Shown piece after piece: positions 30,213 through 39,962 of a stretch of 55,045 bases of DNA. This DNA comes from JAQCEJ01 sp040881995 (GTDB lineage: Bacteria > Planctomycetota > Planctomycetia > Planctomycetales > Planctomycetaceae). Both the position numbers and the translations under genes were made by a program. Below the pieces are notes generated by a model. It had not been told where the DNA came from. It did no database searches and worked only from the letters and a program-made list of their open reading frames with translations. Location of the stretch: the NCBI GenBank assembly GCA_040881995.1, contig JBBECD010000251.1, forward strand, positions 1 through 55,045. Reading direction: 5' to 3'. The first letter of the stretch is position 1. Every line of letters starts with the position of its first letter.

Positions 30213-31340
30213 ATGCCTGCTGCGTTCGTCTGTTGTCTCACCGTGGCGATTCTGTTCGTCTCGTCTCACCGTTCACTTCGCGCGGATGAGACCCCCTCGA
30301 CGACGAAACTCACGTCTCCTCTGCCGTATCAGGTCGTGCAACGGGAAGGATACAACGTCAAAGAATCGCATCCCCACGCCGTCGGCGGAGCACAGCGCGG
30401 TGCGGCTGACGTACGTGTCGCCGGTTCGTTGCCGGCTCCGCTCGAAGGTCGCATCGAATGCCGGACGGTGCTGCTCGACGAGGCGTTCGGCGCCGCCGTG
30501 GATTGGACCGACATCCAGGCCAGGACCGACGCCGAAAACAAATTCACCGGCAGGCTGAGCGTTCCCGCGGGGGGATGGTATCGGCTCGAAACGCGGATCG
30601 TCCGCGCCGATAATTCCACCGATTCGCTCGGCGACGTCGAACCGTTCGGCGTGGGGGAAGTTTTCGTGGTCGCCGGTCAATCGTACGCCGAGGGGAGCAA
30701 CGACGAACTGTTGAAAGTGAACGAACCGCAAGGGCGCGTGGCGGCGTTCAACCCCTTCGACGGAACATGGCGCATCGCTCACGACCCGCAGCCTCACGTC
30801 GGCGACGGCGGGACGATCTGGCCGCCGACCGGCGATCTGCTCGTGCCGATCCTGCAGGTGCCGGTCGGTTTCGTCAACGTCGCCGTCGGCGGCACGGCTT
30901 CGGCTCAATGGCTTCCCGGTGAAAAACTTTATCGGCGGCTGCTCGAAGCGGGCCGCGCCGTCGGCGAGTTTCGCGCGGTCCTGTGGCAGCAGGGAGAATC
31001 GGATGTGATCGCCCGCACCACGACCGAGACCTACGTCAAGAACATCAAGACGATTCGCGAATCGCTCGCCGAGTCGTGGAAGTTTTCACCGACCTGGCTT
31101 CTGGCGAAATCGACGCTGCATCCCACGGTTTACAACCGGCCCGAAGACGAAGGACGCATTCGTGCGGGCCTCGAAGAGTTATGGCACGAACCGGGATTTG
31201 CTCCCGGCCCCGATACCGATCTGCTCGACGGACCGCACCGGGGCCCGGTCGGAACGCGCCAACACTTCAGCGGCCTCGGCCAGCGAACCGCCGGCGTGAT
31301 GTGGTTCGCCGCGATCTGGAACCACTTGCAGGATAAATGA
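30213..31340 (+). CDS. secreted SASA-family esterase (sialate O-acetylesterase-like)
   Basis: A 375-residue SGNH-type protein with a Sec signal (FVCCLTVAILFVSSHRSLRA). Motifs of the SASA carbohydrate-esterase family: block I VFVVAGQSYAEGSND with Ser157, VNVAVGGTASAQW (block II region), VLWQQGESD at ~257-264 (the WQxGE block), and a C-terminal DGPHRGPVGTRQHFSGLGQ supplying the catalytic His. It probably removes acetyl groups from polysaccharides outside the cytoplasm. ATG 30213 has GGAG eight bases upstream; the longer frame from 29892 overlaps the lipoprotein gene and is rejected. Confidence 0.85.
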   Translation: MPAAFVCCLTVAILFVSSHRSLRADETPSTTKLTSPLPYQVVQREGYNVKESHPHAVGGAQRGAADVRVAGSLPAPLEGRIECRTVLLDEAFGAAVDWTDIQARTDAENKFTGRLSVPAGGWYRLETRIVRADNSTDSLGDVEPFGVGEVFVVAGQSYAEGSNDELLKVNEPQGRVAAFNPFDGTWRIAHDPQPHVGDGGTIWPPTGDLLVPILQVPVGFVNVAVGGTASAQWLPGEKLYRRLLEAGRAVGEFRAVLWQQGESDVIARTTTETYVKNIKTIRESLAESWKFSPTWLLAKSTLHPTVYNRPEDEGRIRAGLEELWHEPGFAPGPDTDLLDGPHRGPVGTRQHFSGLGQRTAGVMWFAAIWNHLQDK

Positions 31341-31442
31341 CGAATCAAATCCGAATGACGAAGCATGAAATCATTCGACATTTCATCTCCGCCACGCTGC
31401 GTTTAATTGTCTTTTCCGAGTTCCCCAGTTCTTGCTTCGCCT

Positions 31443-31461
31443 TTTTTAGCCCCCGGTCAAT
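31443..31461. repeat. truncated copy of the TTTTAGCCCCCGGTCAATGA repeat
   Basis: TTTTTAGCCCCCGGTCAAT matches the start of the complete hairpin repeat at 45385-45404. It overlaps the end of slyX by five bases. Confidence 0.55.
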
Positions 31462-31672
31462 AATGCGGCGGGCGTTCGGAGAGGGGGTCGATCCCCTCAT
31501 CGCCGGCACCGACGTCTCTCACTTGCGTTTGCAGCCGCTCCAACTGCAACCGCATGGTTTTCATTTCGCTTTGCACGGCGAGCAATACTTGACTCATCTG
31601 TTCGACGTCGTGTTGCAAGTGAGCGCACAACATCTCGACGTTCACAAATCGATCGGTAATCTGTTGATCCAT
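31457..31672 (-). CDS. slyX: SlyX family coiled-coil protein
   Basis: A 71-residue, mostly helical protein (LCAHLQHDVEQMSQVLLAVQ then SEMKTMRLQLERLQTQVRD) ending ERPPHY. The length, coiled coil and the terminal Pro-Pro-His-Tyr are characteristic of SlyX, a small protein of unknown biochemical role conserved in proteobacteria and planctomycetes. GAGG about ten bases before the ATG at 31672 supports the start. Its stop overlaps a truncated dispersed repeat. It stands alone on the minus strand between two secreted-esterase genes. Confidence 0.75.
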   Translation of the reverse strand: MDQQITDRFVNVEMLCAHLQHDVEQMSQVLLAVQSEMKTMRLQLERLQTQVRDVGAGDEGIDPLSERPPHY

Positions 31673-31748
31673 TTTTCAAATCCTCTGCGGCGATGGATTG
31701 CCGAAAGGCGACGGCTCGGCGTACGATTGTGCATTCTCGCATTCCATA

Positions 31749-31826
31749 GTAACCCGAAGCGTGAGCGAGGGAAATCTATCACGAATTATCGCGTCGGTTA
31801 GCTCCCTCGCTGACGCTTCGGGTTAC
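31749..31826. repeat. paired inverted repeat, 24-bp arms
   Basis: Arms 31749-31772 (GTAACCCGAAGCGTGAGCGA, then GGGA) and 31803-31826 are complementary at 23 of 24 positions. A related single arm, TCCCTCGCTTACGCCTCGG, is at 47518-47541. It ends 35 bases before the next gene start, so it may also shape that gene's promoter region. Confidence 0.75.
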
Positions 31827-31860
31827 CAGAAAAAAAAACTTTGCGAAAGTTTCCGTTCTC

Positions 31861-33381
31861 ATGAAGCTCATGCCCCCACTCCGCCGCCGGCGGTTTTTGT
31901 TGTTCGTCGGCCTATTGACTCTCGGCGTACTATACCAAAATTCGCAGGCGCATGCCGACGAGTGGTCGTTCCGTGTGACATTCGACAAGTCGGTGCACGC
32001 AGAGCCGTATTCGGGGCGGGTGTATCTCTTCTTCAGCCGGCTGAATGAGGAACCGCGTCAGGGGCCGGACTGGTTTCATCCGGAATACTTCATCGCTGAA
32101 GATGTCAAAAATTGGGAACCCGGCACTCCCTTAAAATTGTCCTTCGATATGCCCGGATTATTCTGGGTTTATCCCGAACCGCTCGACAAAATGCCGATCG
32201 GCGGTTATCGGGCACAGGCCGTGGTGCGCTTCAATCCATGGGAACGTGAAGTCGGCACCGGTGCCGGGAATGGGTTCAGTCAGGTCGTCACGCTTCCGGA
32301 AAAGGCTCCCGCGGAATCGATCGAGTTTAACGTCGGCGAACTTGTCCCCGCGCCGAAATTCAACGAGTCAAAATGGTGCAAGCTGCTCGCGGTCAAGTCG
32401 CCGCGGCTAAGTGAATTCTACGGACGCGACGTCACCGTCAACGCCTCGGTGTTACTCCCTGCGAGTTACTACGACGAACCCGACCGGCGATATCCGGTGA
32501 TGTATACCATCCCCGGTTTCGGCGGGACGCATTTTCATGGGCAGAGCGATCAGCCCCTCGTCGAGAAAAACAAACAGGGCGTCGAGTTTATTCGCGTGAT
32601 GCTCGACCCGAGTTGTCCGCTGGGGCATCACGTCTTCGCCGATTCGGAAAACAACGGCCCGTGGGGGACGACGCTGATTAACGATTTCATCCCTGCGCTG
32701 GACAAAGAATATCGTAGCGTCGCTGCGCCGACCGCGCGGTTTTTGGCGGGGCATTCCTCCGGCGGCTGGAGCAGCTTGTGGCTGCAGGTGACCTACCCCG
32801 AACAGTTCGGCGGGGTGTGGAGCACCGCACCCGATCCGGTTGATTTTCGCGATTTTCAGCGAATCAATCTCTATCAGCCCGGCGAGAATATGTACGAAGA
32901 TGCCGCTGGCGAGCGCCGGCCGCTGGCCCGCAACGGCGAACAGGTGCTGTTGTGGTATCAGGACTTCGCCGACATGGAAGACGTGCTCGGCCCCGGCGGT
33001 CAACTGCACAGTTTCGAAGCGGTTTTCAGCCCGCGCGGCGAAGACGGCACGCCCGAGTTACTCTGGAACCGCAACACCGGCGAGATTGAAACCGACGTCG
33101 CCAAAACCTGGGAACGCTACGACATCCGTCTCGTCCTCGAACGCAACTGGGAGACGCTCGGCCCGAAGCTCAAAGGCAAACTGCACGTCTACATGGGCGA
33201 AGAAGACACGTTCTATCTCGAAGGAGCGACGCGACGGCTCAAGGAAAGTCTCGCCAACCTCAACAGCGACGCCGTGGTCGAGATGATCCCCGGCGGCACG
33301 CACTTCAATCTGCTGACGCCGGCCCTGCGGAACAAAATTCGCGCGGAGATGGTGGAAACGTTTTTGGAGCATCATCCGTAA
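31861..33381 (+). CDS. secreted esterase, PF00756 (esterase D/antigen 85-like)
   Basis: A 506-residue protein with a basic N-terminus and hydrophobic signal (FLLFVGLLTLGVLYQNSQAH). An N-terminal ~150-residue beta-rich domain precedes the esterase domain: VLLPASYYDEPDRRYPVMYT, IPGFGGTHFHG, the nucleophile elbow LAGHSSGGW (Ser299), and PGGTHFNLLT for the catalytic His. Likely acts on carbohydrate esters (acetyl-xylan or enterochelin-esterase-like). AAAGTTTCC is the only pre-start purine signal, and the ATG is weakly supported by its site but is the first that keeps the signal peptide. Confidence 0.85.
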   Translation: MKLMPPLRRRRFLLFVGLLTLGVLYQNSQAHADEWSFRVTFDKSVHAEPYSGRVYLFFSRLNEEPRQGPDWFHPEYFIAEDVKNWEPGTPLKLSFDMPGLFWVYPEPLDKMPIGGYRAQAVVRFNPWEREVGTGAGNGFSQVVTLPEKAPAESIEFNVGELVPAPKFNESKWCKLLAVKSPRLSEFYGRDVTVNASVLLPASYYDEPDRRYPVMYTIPGFGGTHFHGQSDQPLVEKNKQGVEFIRVMLDPSCPLGHHVFADSENNGPWGTTLINDFIPALDKEYRSVAAPTARFLAGHSSGGWSSLWLQVTYPEQFGGVWSTAPDPVDFRDFQRINLYQPGENMYEDAAGERRPLARNGEQVLLWYQDFADMEDVLGPGGQLHSFEAVFSPRGEDGTPELLWNRNTGEIETDVAKTWERYDIRLVLERNWETLGPKLKGKLHVYMGEEDTFYLEGATRRLKESLANLNSDAVVEMIPGGTHFNLLTPALRNKIRAEMVETFLEHHP

Positions 33382-33477
33382 TCCACCTCTCCCTCCTCGA
33401 TTCTCCTCTCCCCCCGGGAAGAGGTCGGCCGCCCCCGCGGCCGGGTGAGGGCACCTTCTGCGGTGAGACCCTTCGCA

Positions 33478-34566
33478 TCAATCGACAGCAATCCATAATA
33501 GCGTTTGGGCGACCGCCTCGCGTGTTTCTTGTGACGAAGCCTCATCGCCGCTCACGTCAAGGAGCAGCCGAATCGCGGGTGAGGCATCCGGGCCGATGAA
33601 TCCGATAAGTGTGGCCGAGTATGCGTGCAAACTTCGCTCTTCCCCTTCGAGTACCTCCATCAACTGGGGTAGCAGTTCGGGTTCGATATGAACGATTGAG
33701 ATCAGTGCGAGGCCTGCGGTATGTCGGACGTGAGGAGTGAGTTCTTTGTCATTGAAGAGTTGCATAAGAGATCCTGCGTGATTTTCCACTGCTCCTTTGG
33801 CGTAAAACTCGTTAATATGCACGTGAAACATGAGCATCAAAAATGAGTTCAATGCGGTATCCCTAATTTCATCAGAGTTCTGCCCATCTTGGGCGACCCT
33901 CAATAATACCGACAACAATGCCCCACAACGCTCCGGGAAATAGAACACCGCTCCACTGGCATATTTGACCGTACGCAACCGAAGATTGGGTTCTTCATCA
34001 TGGCTCAACATCAATCGAGTTATCAGCGAGAAGTATTTTTCGGGATCAGCTCGTAGATAAAACAGGTTCGAGACAGCGAAGAAACGAACATCGACCGATT
34101 CCGATTGTCGCTTTAATAATTCGATACAAATGCTGGCGATGTCGGCGTCTTCGGGATTAGTAGAACCGATCCGCGACAACCCTCCCATCGCATATTCCCG
34201 AATCTGCTTTGACTCCGAACGATCAAGCGAGAGGCGACTGATATTTTCTTTAAATGCGTCGAGCGACGTCTCTCTTTCCAACAAAAGCGTCATCGCCGAC
34301 ACTCGCGTCTCAGCGAATAACTTCGAATCGACAAAGACCGCCATCAATTCTTTTTGCACAGCCGTCGAAAACGCTTCTTCATCGAAACGGTTCAACGCCG
34401 AGATGATGGCGTCACGATCTTTGTCATTCGAAGCGCGAAGTTGCCCGATCAGCGAGATGATCTGCTCATCGGTCTTGTTTTCGTCGTCGGCGCGAATATC
34501 ACGATCGGTCAGCCAAGAGACACACACAATAAGGACGACGACTGTCAACTTGATGAAATCAGACAT
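33478..34566 (-). CDS. secreted alpha-helical-repeat protein (HEAT-like)
   Basis: A 362-residue protein with a signal (IKLTVVVLIVCVSWLTDRDI then RA) and a fully helical remainder with spaced repeats such as TRVSAMTLLLERETSLDAFK, IREYAMGGLSRIGSTNPEDA, VRFFAVSNLFYLRADPEKYF and VRHTAGLALISIVHIEPELL. These resemble HEAT/ARM repeats, as in the 6413-7450 protein, but the two are not close. Start at ATG 34566 with GGAGG about ten bases upstream; the longer frame to 34614 lacks a site. Probably a periplasmic scaffold. Partner unknown. Confidence 0.7.
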   Translation of the reverse strand: MSDFIKLTVVVLIVCVSWLTDRDIRADDENKTDEQIISLIGQLRASNDKDRDAIISALNRFDEEAFSTAVQKELMAVFVDSKLFAETRVSAMTLLLERETSLDAFKENISRLSLDRSESKQIREYAMGGLSRIGSTNPEDADIASICIELLKRQSESVDVRFFAVSNLFYLRADPEKYFSLITRLMLSHDEEPNLRLRTVKYASGAVFYFPERCGALLSVLLRVAQDGQNSDEIRDTALNSFLMLMFHVHINEFYAKGAVENHAGSLMQLFNDKELTPHVRHTAGLALISIVHIEPELLPQLMEVLEGEERSLHAYSATLIGFIGPDASPAIRLLLDVSGDEASSQETREAVAQTLLWIAVD

Positions 34567-34786
34567 TTGACAATGACCTCCGATATGGAACGACGCCAGC
34601 GAACGGGCGGCCATGATATTTCGCGGGTGCGTTTCTCACAATACGGATTGCATCGCTTCAAGGAACGAGTTCAAGACGCCTTTTCGTGTTCGAGGGTCAT
34701 CCCCCAGACTCGAATGGACTTGCACAGGCGGCATGTTAATGGCACACTTCTCGTCGAAGCTCGGTTGCCGCTGACAGGAGAATCGA

Positions 34787-35965
34787 ATGAGTCGCCCATT
34801 TCACCATGTCGTCCTGGTTCGCCGATCGATTCTCCGTTTCCCCTTCATCGGCTTCATCGTATTGGCGGTCGTTTCCCAGATGGCTTCGACCGTGCAAGCC
34901 GCCGAAAGCGAACTGACCAACGACGAAAAGGTCGCCGCTATTTTGAGCGAATTGAATTCGTTCGAGTCGCTTTGGGCGACTTATTCGATTACCTCCGGCC
35001 CACTGGAGGTGAATGGCAAGGTGGTACGCCCCGGCGGAGAAATTTCAAATTACGAGTGGGCTATGCAAGGAAATAAAAGACGTGAATTGAACATCGGGAG
35101 AGACCATTCGACCTTTTGTGACTGCGATTTTATTTATGGATACATCCAATATGATGAACACCCTCATCAGTTAAGTTTTATACGAGTAGCAGACTCGGAT
35201 CGAGAAATGGGAGGTTTTTCACCGCGACTGTTGATCGGATCGTCGTTACACGTCGCTGCCGGAAGCCTGGCCGAGTTGATTTCGCGAGATCCAGGACGAA
35301 TCAGCGCTGAAAAAGTGAACGGCGTCGAATGTGTGAAGTTCCATTTTGATGCGGTTCGACCTCTTTTAGGTAAAAATGATTTTCAAATTGATGTCTGGTT
35401 TGATCCGAACCACGATTTTTTACCCGCGCGAATTCTGGCTCGTATTTCACCGAATGCCACATCACCGGCGGCGTATATTGCGAAGTTCAAGTCTGATCTT
35501 GAAATCACCGAATTTCAACGAGTCATGGACCACCGCCGCGGCGAGGATCGCTGGTTTCCCAAATCGTGCGTCATCACACAAGCAAGCGATTACAAGAAGC
35601 AGTGGGTCTTCAATGACGTTCGGTTGAACGACACGCTTGAGGATTCGCTGTTCGTTCCCGACATTCCCGACGGGACATACGTGTATTTCCGAACTCGCGA
35701 AGAATATGCCGAGATCGTCATCAAGGCCGCAGAGGAAACCTTAGCGGAAGTCGTCCAGCGCGCGGAAGACGCGCCGCGGAAACCGATCCCGCGCGACCCG
35801 AAGTTGGAGCCGGTGCAAATACCTGATCTGAACGCAATCGACGAAACGACGGCAGGAACCTCCTCGATGTTCACGGCATTGTTATTGGCGAATGTGGTTG
35901 CCCTGATCTTGGGGGTTGGATATTTCATCTGGCGACGTTATCAGAACAACGTGAATGCTCGCTAA
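34787..35965 (+). CDS. membrane-anchored periplasmic protein, LolA/RseB-like fold suspected
   Basis: A 392-residue protein with an N-terminal signal (FIGFIVLAVVSQMASTVQAA), a soluble beta-rich domain (~45-320: RRELNIGRDHSTFCDCDFIY, DFQIDVWFDPNHDFLPARIL, DRWFPKSCVITQASDYKKQW) and a C-terminal membrane helix (SMFTALLLANVVALILGVGY) ending in a short Arg-rich tail. The DVWFDP and 'WFPKS...' segments recall LolA-like or outer-membrane-lipoprotein-sorting folds common in planctomycete orphans; I cannot assign it firmly. CAGGAG nine bases before the ATG. Divergent from the 33478-34566 gene. Confidence 0.7.
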   Translation: MSRPFHHVVLVRRSILRFPFIGFIVLAVVSQMASTVQAAESELTNDEKVAAILSELNSFESLWATYSITSGPLEVNGKVVRPGGEISNYEWAMQGNKRRELNIGRDHSTFCDCDFIYGYIQYDEHPHQLSFIRVADSDREMGGFSPRLLIGSSLHVAAGSLAELISRDPGRISAEKVNGVECVKFHFDAVRPLLGKNDFQIDVWFDPNHDFLPARILARISPNATSPAAYIAKFKSDLEITEFQRVMDHRRGEDRWFPKSCVITQASDYKKQWVFNDVRLNDTLEDSLFVPDIPDGTYVYFRTREEYAEIVIKAAEETLAEVVQRAEDAPRKPIPRDPKLEPVQIPDLNAIDETTAGTSSMFTALLLANVVALILGVGYFIWRRYQNNVNAR

Positions 35966-35971
35966 CGTAGC

Positions 35972-36949
35972 TCATTCAATATCTATCTCGGCGACCGTCT
36001 GCTCCAACAGCGCATTAAATTCCTTCGGATGCTCCATCATCAAAAAGTGACCGGAATCCGGCAGGGTCACGACCTCAAATTGCGGGGCGTGTTGTTTGCC
36101 GTCGTCGACTTTCTCCTGAATGCGTTTCGCATTGATGCAGACAAAAGGGACTTTCACCTTCGCCATCAGCGGGCGTTGGCGCTCGTTCGCGAAATCGAGC
36201 ATTCCTTGAAACGCGCCGACCCCCATATTCGGCGGGGCGGAGGTCATTACATTCGTGATCCGTTCCTTCAATTCCTCGCTCGTCGCCTCGGAAAAGAAAT
36301 CGTGCTCGTGATGCAACGCATCGTGCATCGCCGTCGGGAAGTCGTCTTCGAACGGCTTGCGGAATTCGGCCATTTGACCTTCGGTGTACGATTCGTTCGG
36401 ATCTGTGAATGCATCGACGGGAATCAACCCGGCGACTTTGTCCCCCAGAATGTCGGCTGCTTCAAGAATCACCGGGCCTCCCATCGAATGCCCGACGAGA
36501 ATGACTCGGTCGGCACCGACGTCGTTTACCACGGCGGCGACGTCCTGGCCGAAGGCTTCCATCGTCCAGTTCTCGCGCCCGGCGTCGGACTTCCCATGCC
36601 CCGCCAAATCGACGGCGACGACTTGAAATCTCTTCGCAAAGTGAGCCAGTTGCGGTTCCCAGAACGTGCGGTTGCAGCACCAGCCATGAATAAAAACCAG
36701 CGTCGGCTGTTCGGCGTTCTCGTTCTCGCCGCGGACTTCATAACGGATGACGACGCCGTCAGCCGATGGGACTTCCGCCGTGCGGGTTGTGGGTGTTTTT
36801 GCCTGTTCCGGCGTTGAAGCCACATCGCTCGATTTGATGGATGCATCAGCGGCATCCTTCGGCGCGGGGGGCGATGTGGAGACATCCTCCGACGACGAAC
36901 ACCCGGCGACAATCAAAAGACCGATGCCGAGAAGGCGCATCCAGCACAT
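35972..36949 (-). CDS. alpha/beta hydrolase lipoprotein
   Basis: A 325-residue protein with a lipobox (LLGIGLLIVAGCSSSED) and a Ser/Thr/Pro/Ala linker, then an alpha/beta hydrolase domain: TLVFIHGWCCNRTFWEPQLA (oxyanion), VVAVDLAGHGKSDAGR, nucleophile elbow VILVGHSMGGPVI, later VPFVCINAKRIQEKVDDGKQ and LPDSGHFLMMEHP (His). Catalytic set complete; substrate unknown. ATG 36949 places the lipobox at Cys ~17; the longer frame upstream to 37021 adds ~24 residues and is less likely. Confidence 0.82.
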   Translation of the reverse strand: MCWMRLLGIGLLIVAGCSSSEDVSTSPPAPKDAADASIKSSDVASTPEQAKTPTTRTAEVPSADGVVIRYEVRGENENAEQPTLVFIHGWCCNRTFWEPQLAHFAKRFQVVAVDLAGHGKSDAGRENWTMEAFGQDVAAVVNDVGADRVILVGHSMGGPVILEAADILGDKVAGLIPVDAFTDPNESYTEGQMAEFRKPFEDDFPTAMHDALHHEHDFFSEATSEELKERITNVMTSAPPNMGVGAFQGMLDFANERQRPLMAKVKVPFVCINAKRIQEKVDDGKQHAPQFEVVTLPDSGHFLMMEHPKEFNALLEQTVAEIDIE

Positions 36950-37039
36950 GACGAGGATCCCTTGTCTGACGTTCGAGACGGACGAAAAGACCCATCGTAG
37001 CTTGCAGAAGATCGCGGTCAAGTCCGGGGAGGTATCCTC

Positions 37040-37264
37040 TCACGGAAGTTTCAACGCCGCCGGTTCGTCGGCATAGAGTTCGACGAAGCCGCACGCGGCG
37101 CAGACCCAGGCGGAGAGTTTGGTTCGCTGTTCTCCGTTAAAGAATAAAGCGTCGGGGGCGGCATACGTCGCAACGCACAGGTCGCAGTTCACGTTGTCGA
37201 TCGCTTTCGCATCGGCGATGACGTCGTGCGAACCACATTTGGGGCAGGTGTTGGTGGATTTCAT
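37040..37264 (-). CDS. small zinc-ribbon protein
   Basis: A 74-residue protein with six cysteines in three CxxC pairs: Cys7/10, Cys27/30 and Cys55/58 (TCPKCGSHD, NCDLC, WVCAACGF). It resembles the ~75-residue zinc-ribbon proteins of planctomycetes and other bacteria, of unknown role, probably zinc-stabilised and involved in nucleic-acid or protein contacts. The start is the only ATG with the first cysteine pair downstream. No clear ribosome-binding site. Confidence 0.75.
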   Translation of the reverse strand: MKSTNTCPKCGSHDVIADAKAIDNVNCDLCVATYAAPDALFFNGEQRTKLSAWVCAACGFVELYADEPAALKLP

Positions 37265-37318
37265 GGTTGGTTGGTCTTTGGAGGAATTTTGTCGTGCAGG
37301 CTTGTGATGTCCGCACCA

Positions 37319-37843
<525 letters not shown>

Positions 37844-37897
37844 GACTGGGCTCCATCGATAACGCCACTCACGTGCCGATGACCGGGTGCATGGGCT

Positions 37898-37937
37898 AGC
37901 GCTCCTCTCCGCAGAGCCTTCGCGTCGCGGCTTAAAC
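37898..37937 (+). repeat. dispersed GCGCTCCGCTGCG-type repeat, copy 2
   Basis: AGCGCTCCTCTCCGCAGAGCC then TTCGCGTCGCGGCTTAAAC, a slightly altered copy of the 51925-51965 element in the opposite direction, between the Clp-N and oxidoreductase genes. Confidence 0.6.
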
Positions 37938-37961
37938 GAAGAAGTCTTCCCGCACCCCGCA

Positions 37962-39227
37962 TCAAGCATTCTCATCCCAATGCGCCACCTGACCCGTGCG
38001 GTATGCGACGTTGCCTAACTGCGCCGCGGCCGCGGCAGAGACTCCTGCCTCGACCGGGGCGCTTGGTTCTTTTCTCGTGCGGACGGCGTCGACCCAGTTT
38101 GTTAAATGGACCGTTTCGCCGTCGGGGACGTCGTAGAAGTCGGCTCCTCTGGGGCCGGTGCCGAGGATGAATTCTTCGTATTCAATTTTCTTCTTGCGTT
38201 CAGGGTGAATCTCGTAGCGGCCGCGGTCGAGGTACAGCGTTGCTTCGCTTCCCATGAATTCGAGCATCGCGCCGTTTCTTGCGTTGACGAATGTTCCTTC
38301 GAAGTAGATTTGCACGCCTTTGGGATATTTCAGCAGGCATTGGATCGTGTCGGGGGTTTCCCACAAGCCCTCGCTGGCGAAGTGGTCGCCGATTGTCGTC
38401 GCCATGATCGGGGCGCCGAGATCGAGAAACCAGTGGGCGACGTCGATAAAGTGCACCATCAGGTCGGTGAGAATCCCGCCGCCGAAATCCCAGAACCAGC
38501 GCCAGTTGCGGAAGCGGTATTCGTCGAATGGTTGATCGGGGGCGTTGCCGAGGAACATTTTCCAGTCGACCGTTTTCGGATCGACGTTGAGGGGCGTGCG
38601 CTGGAAGCGGTCGGAGTTGCGGTTCCATGTCAGGTGGACTTTGTGAATCTCGCCGAGAACGCCCGATTGCACGATCTCGCGTCCTTTTTGAAACTGCGGC
38701 ATGCTGCGCTGCTGCGTGCCGACTTGCACGACGCGCTTCGATTTTTTCTGAGCGGCGATCACGAGTTTGCCTTCTTCGAGATCGTGCGTCAGCGGTTTTT
38801 CGACGTACACGTCTTTCCCCGCTTCGCAGGCGGCGATGGTGATAGGGACGTGCCAATGGTCGGGCGTGCCGATGACCACGGCGTCGACGTCCTTGCGATC
38901 GAGAATTTTGCGATAATCTTTCTCGGTGAAGGCTTTCTCATCGGCGAGTTTTTTTCCTTCGGCGAGATGATGGTCCCACACGTCGCAGACTCCCACGATT
39001 TTGAGGTTGGGGAATTCGCGGAGCGACTGCATCAAACGCCGGCAACGGCCGCCGGTGCCGATGCAGGCGACGCGGAGCGTGTCGTTGGCCTGATATCCCA
39101 ACGCCGATTCGAGGTTCCAGGTCGACCAGACCCCGGCGGCGATTCCCGCCGATTGCAGAAATTCCCGTCGGGCCAATGCGGGAGAAACAGTTTGGCGAGA
39201 ACGATCAGCGGGCTGTTGTTGAGTCAT
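37962..39227 (-). CDS. Tat-exported Gfo/Idh/MocA-family oxidoreductase
   Basis: A 421-residue protein with a Tat signal (ARREFLQSAGIAAGVWSTWN, Arg20-Arg21). The NAD-binding domain begins TLRVACIGTGGRCRRLMQSL; DVDAVVIGTPDHWHVPITI and DVYVEKPLTHDLEEGK give the catalytic Lys-Pro segment; the C-terminal domain contains GGGILTDLMVHFIDVAHWFL with the His/Asp pattern. Periplasmic members of this family are very numerous in planctomycetes; the substrate is probably a sugar or sugar acid but cannot be read from sequence. Complete, normal length. Confidence 0.92.
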   Translation of the reverse strand: MTQQQPADRSRQTVSPALARREFLQSAGIAAGVWSTWNLESALGYQANDTLRVACIGTGGRCRRLMQSLREFPNLKIVGVCDVWDHHLAEGKKLADEKAFTEKDYRKILDRKDVDAVVIGTPDHWHVPITIAACEAGKDVYVEKPLTHDLEEGKLVIAAQKKSKRVVQVGTQQRSMPQFQKGREIVQSGVLGEIHKVHLTWNRNSDRFQRTPLNVDPKTVDWKMFLGNAPDQPFDEYRFRNWRWFWDFGGGILTDLMVHFIDVAHWFLDLGAPIMATTIGDHFASEGLWETPDTIQCLLKYPKGVQIYFEGTFVNARNGAMLEFMGSEATLYLDRGRYEIHPERKKKIEYEEFILGTGPRGADFYDVPDGETVHLTNWVDAVRTRKEPSAPVEAGVSAAAAAQLGNVAYRTGQVAHWDENA

Positions 39228-39616
39228 GCGACGGTCTCCTCAAATTGAGATATCAGGCGACGACGAAGTGAAAGCGGATGCCGTCTGTTATACAAAAAGG
39301 CGCGGGGAAATCCCATGACGGAGAAGAAGACTGGGGAGATGGGGAGATGGGGAGATGAGAACAGAATTGTTTAACCGCGACGCGGAGGCTTTGCGCAGCG
39401 GAGCGCTTCGAGTGTTTGGCGCGACGAGACGAAACGAGAACGTTGATCGCTCATCAAGCACTTGAGCCGTCAAAAATCGAACAACGGTGGTATTCAGATT
39501 GGATTCAGGATATTCCCTAAAAAAATATCAGAATGATGGGTGCTCAATTCTGCGGGAAGGGGATACAATATGGGATGAGCGCCGCATACCGTATCCACTT
39601 CTGACGGGCAGGGCTT
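39228..39616. other. 390-bp intergenic region with repeats
   Basis: No gene. Three consecutive GGGGAGAT direct repeats lie near 39335-39360, and a copy of the dispersed repeat at 39369-39410. Confidence 0.45.
39369..39410 (-). repeat. dispersed GCGCTCCGCTGCG-type repeat, copy 3
   Basis: GTTTAACCGCGACGCGGAGG then CTTTGCGCAGCGGAGCGCTT. Compared with copy 51925-51965 it differs at a few positions (AA for AG after GTTT, GGAGGCTTT for GAAGGCTCT). Confidence 0.65.
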
Positions 39617-39829
39617 ATGTGGACTTATCTTTTTTTCGGGCTGTTCGGCGTTGCAGCAGTAATTGCAGGCGTATTGCTGTTTTTGCAGTTTTTCGTGTCC
39701 TCGATGGACCAGATTGAAGGATCGGCTCCTTTTTTTGAAAAGGACGCCTCGCTGACGTGTTATCACTGTGGAAAGGAGACCATCGCCAATCGGAAAATGT
39801 GCAGACATTGCGGTCATGAATTGCAATGA
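39617..39829 (+). CDS. small membrane protein with a C-terminal zinc ribbon
   Basis: A 70-residue protein with one N-terminal membrane helix (YLFFGLFGVAAVIAGVLLFL) and a C-terminal zinc-ribbon: Cys48/Cys51 (TCYHCGKET) and Cys62/Cys65 (MCRHCGHEL). GGCAGGG precedes the ATG. The topology would put the zinc ribbon on one side of the cytoplasmic membrane. Family unknown; similar 'TM + zinc-ribbon' proteins are common and poorly characterised. Downstream on the same strand is a DtxR-family regulator; no direct link can be claimed. Confidence 0.65.
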   Translation: MWTYLFFGLFGVAAVIAGVLLFLQFFVSSMDQIEGSAPFFEKDASLTCYHCGKETIANRKMCRHCGHELQ

Positions 39830-39962
39830 CCGACGGTAAACCGTCGCTGCCTCCGCACGACGCGCACGATATTTGCTCCCTGAATGGTTCGATGTTTTCA
39901 TCGTTTTTTGACAGGGACGGTCCGCGTTGTCGTAAACTGCTCCGATTTGGCGAGTTCAATAT

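Noticed and set aside
39335..39360. Three GGGGAGAT repeats considered as a regulatory array
   Set aside because: Too short and simple, not near a start; probable slippage.
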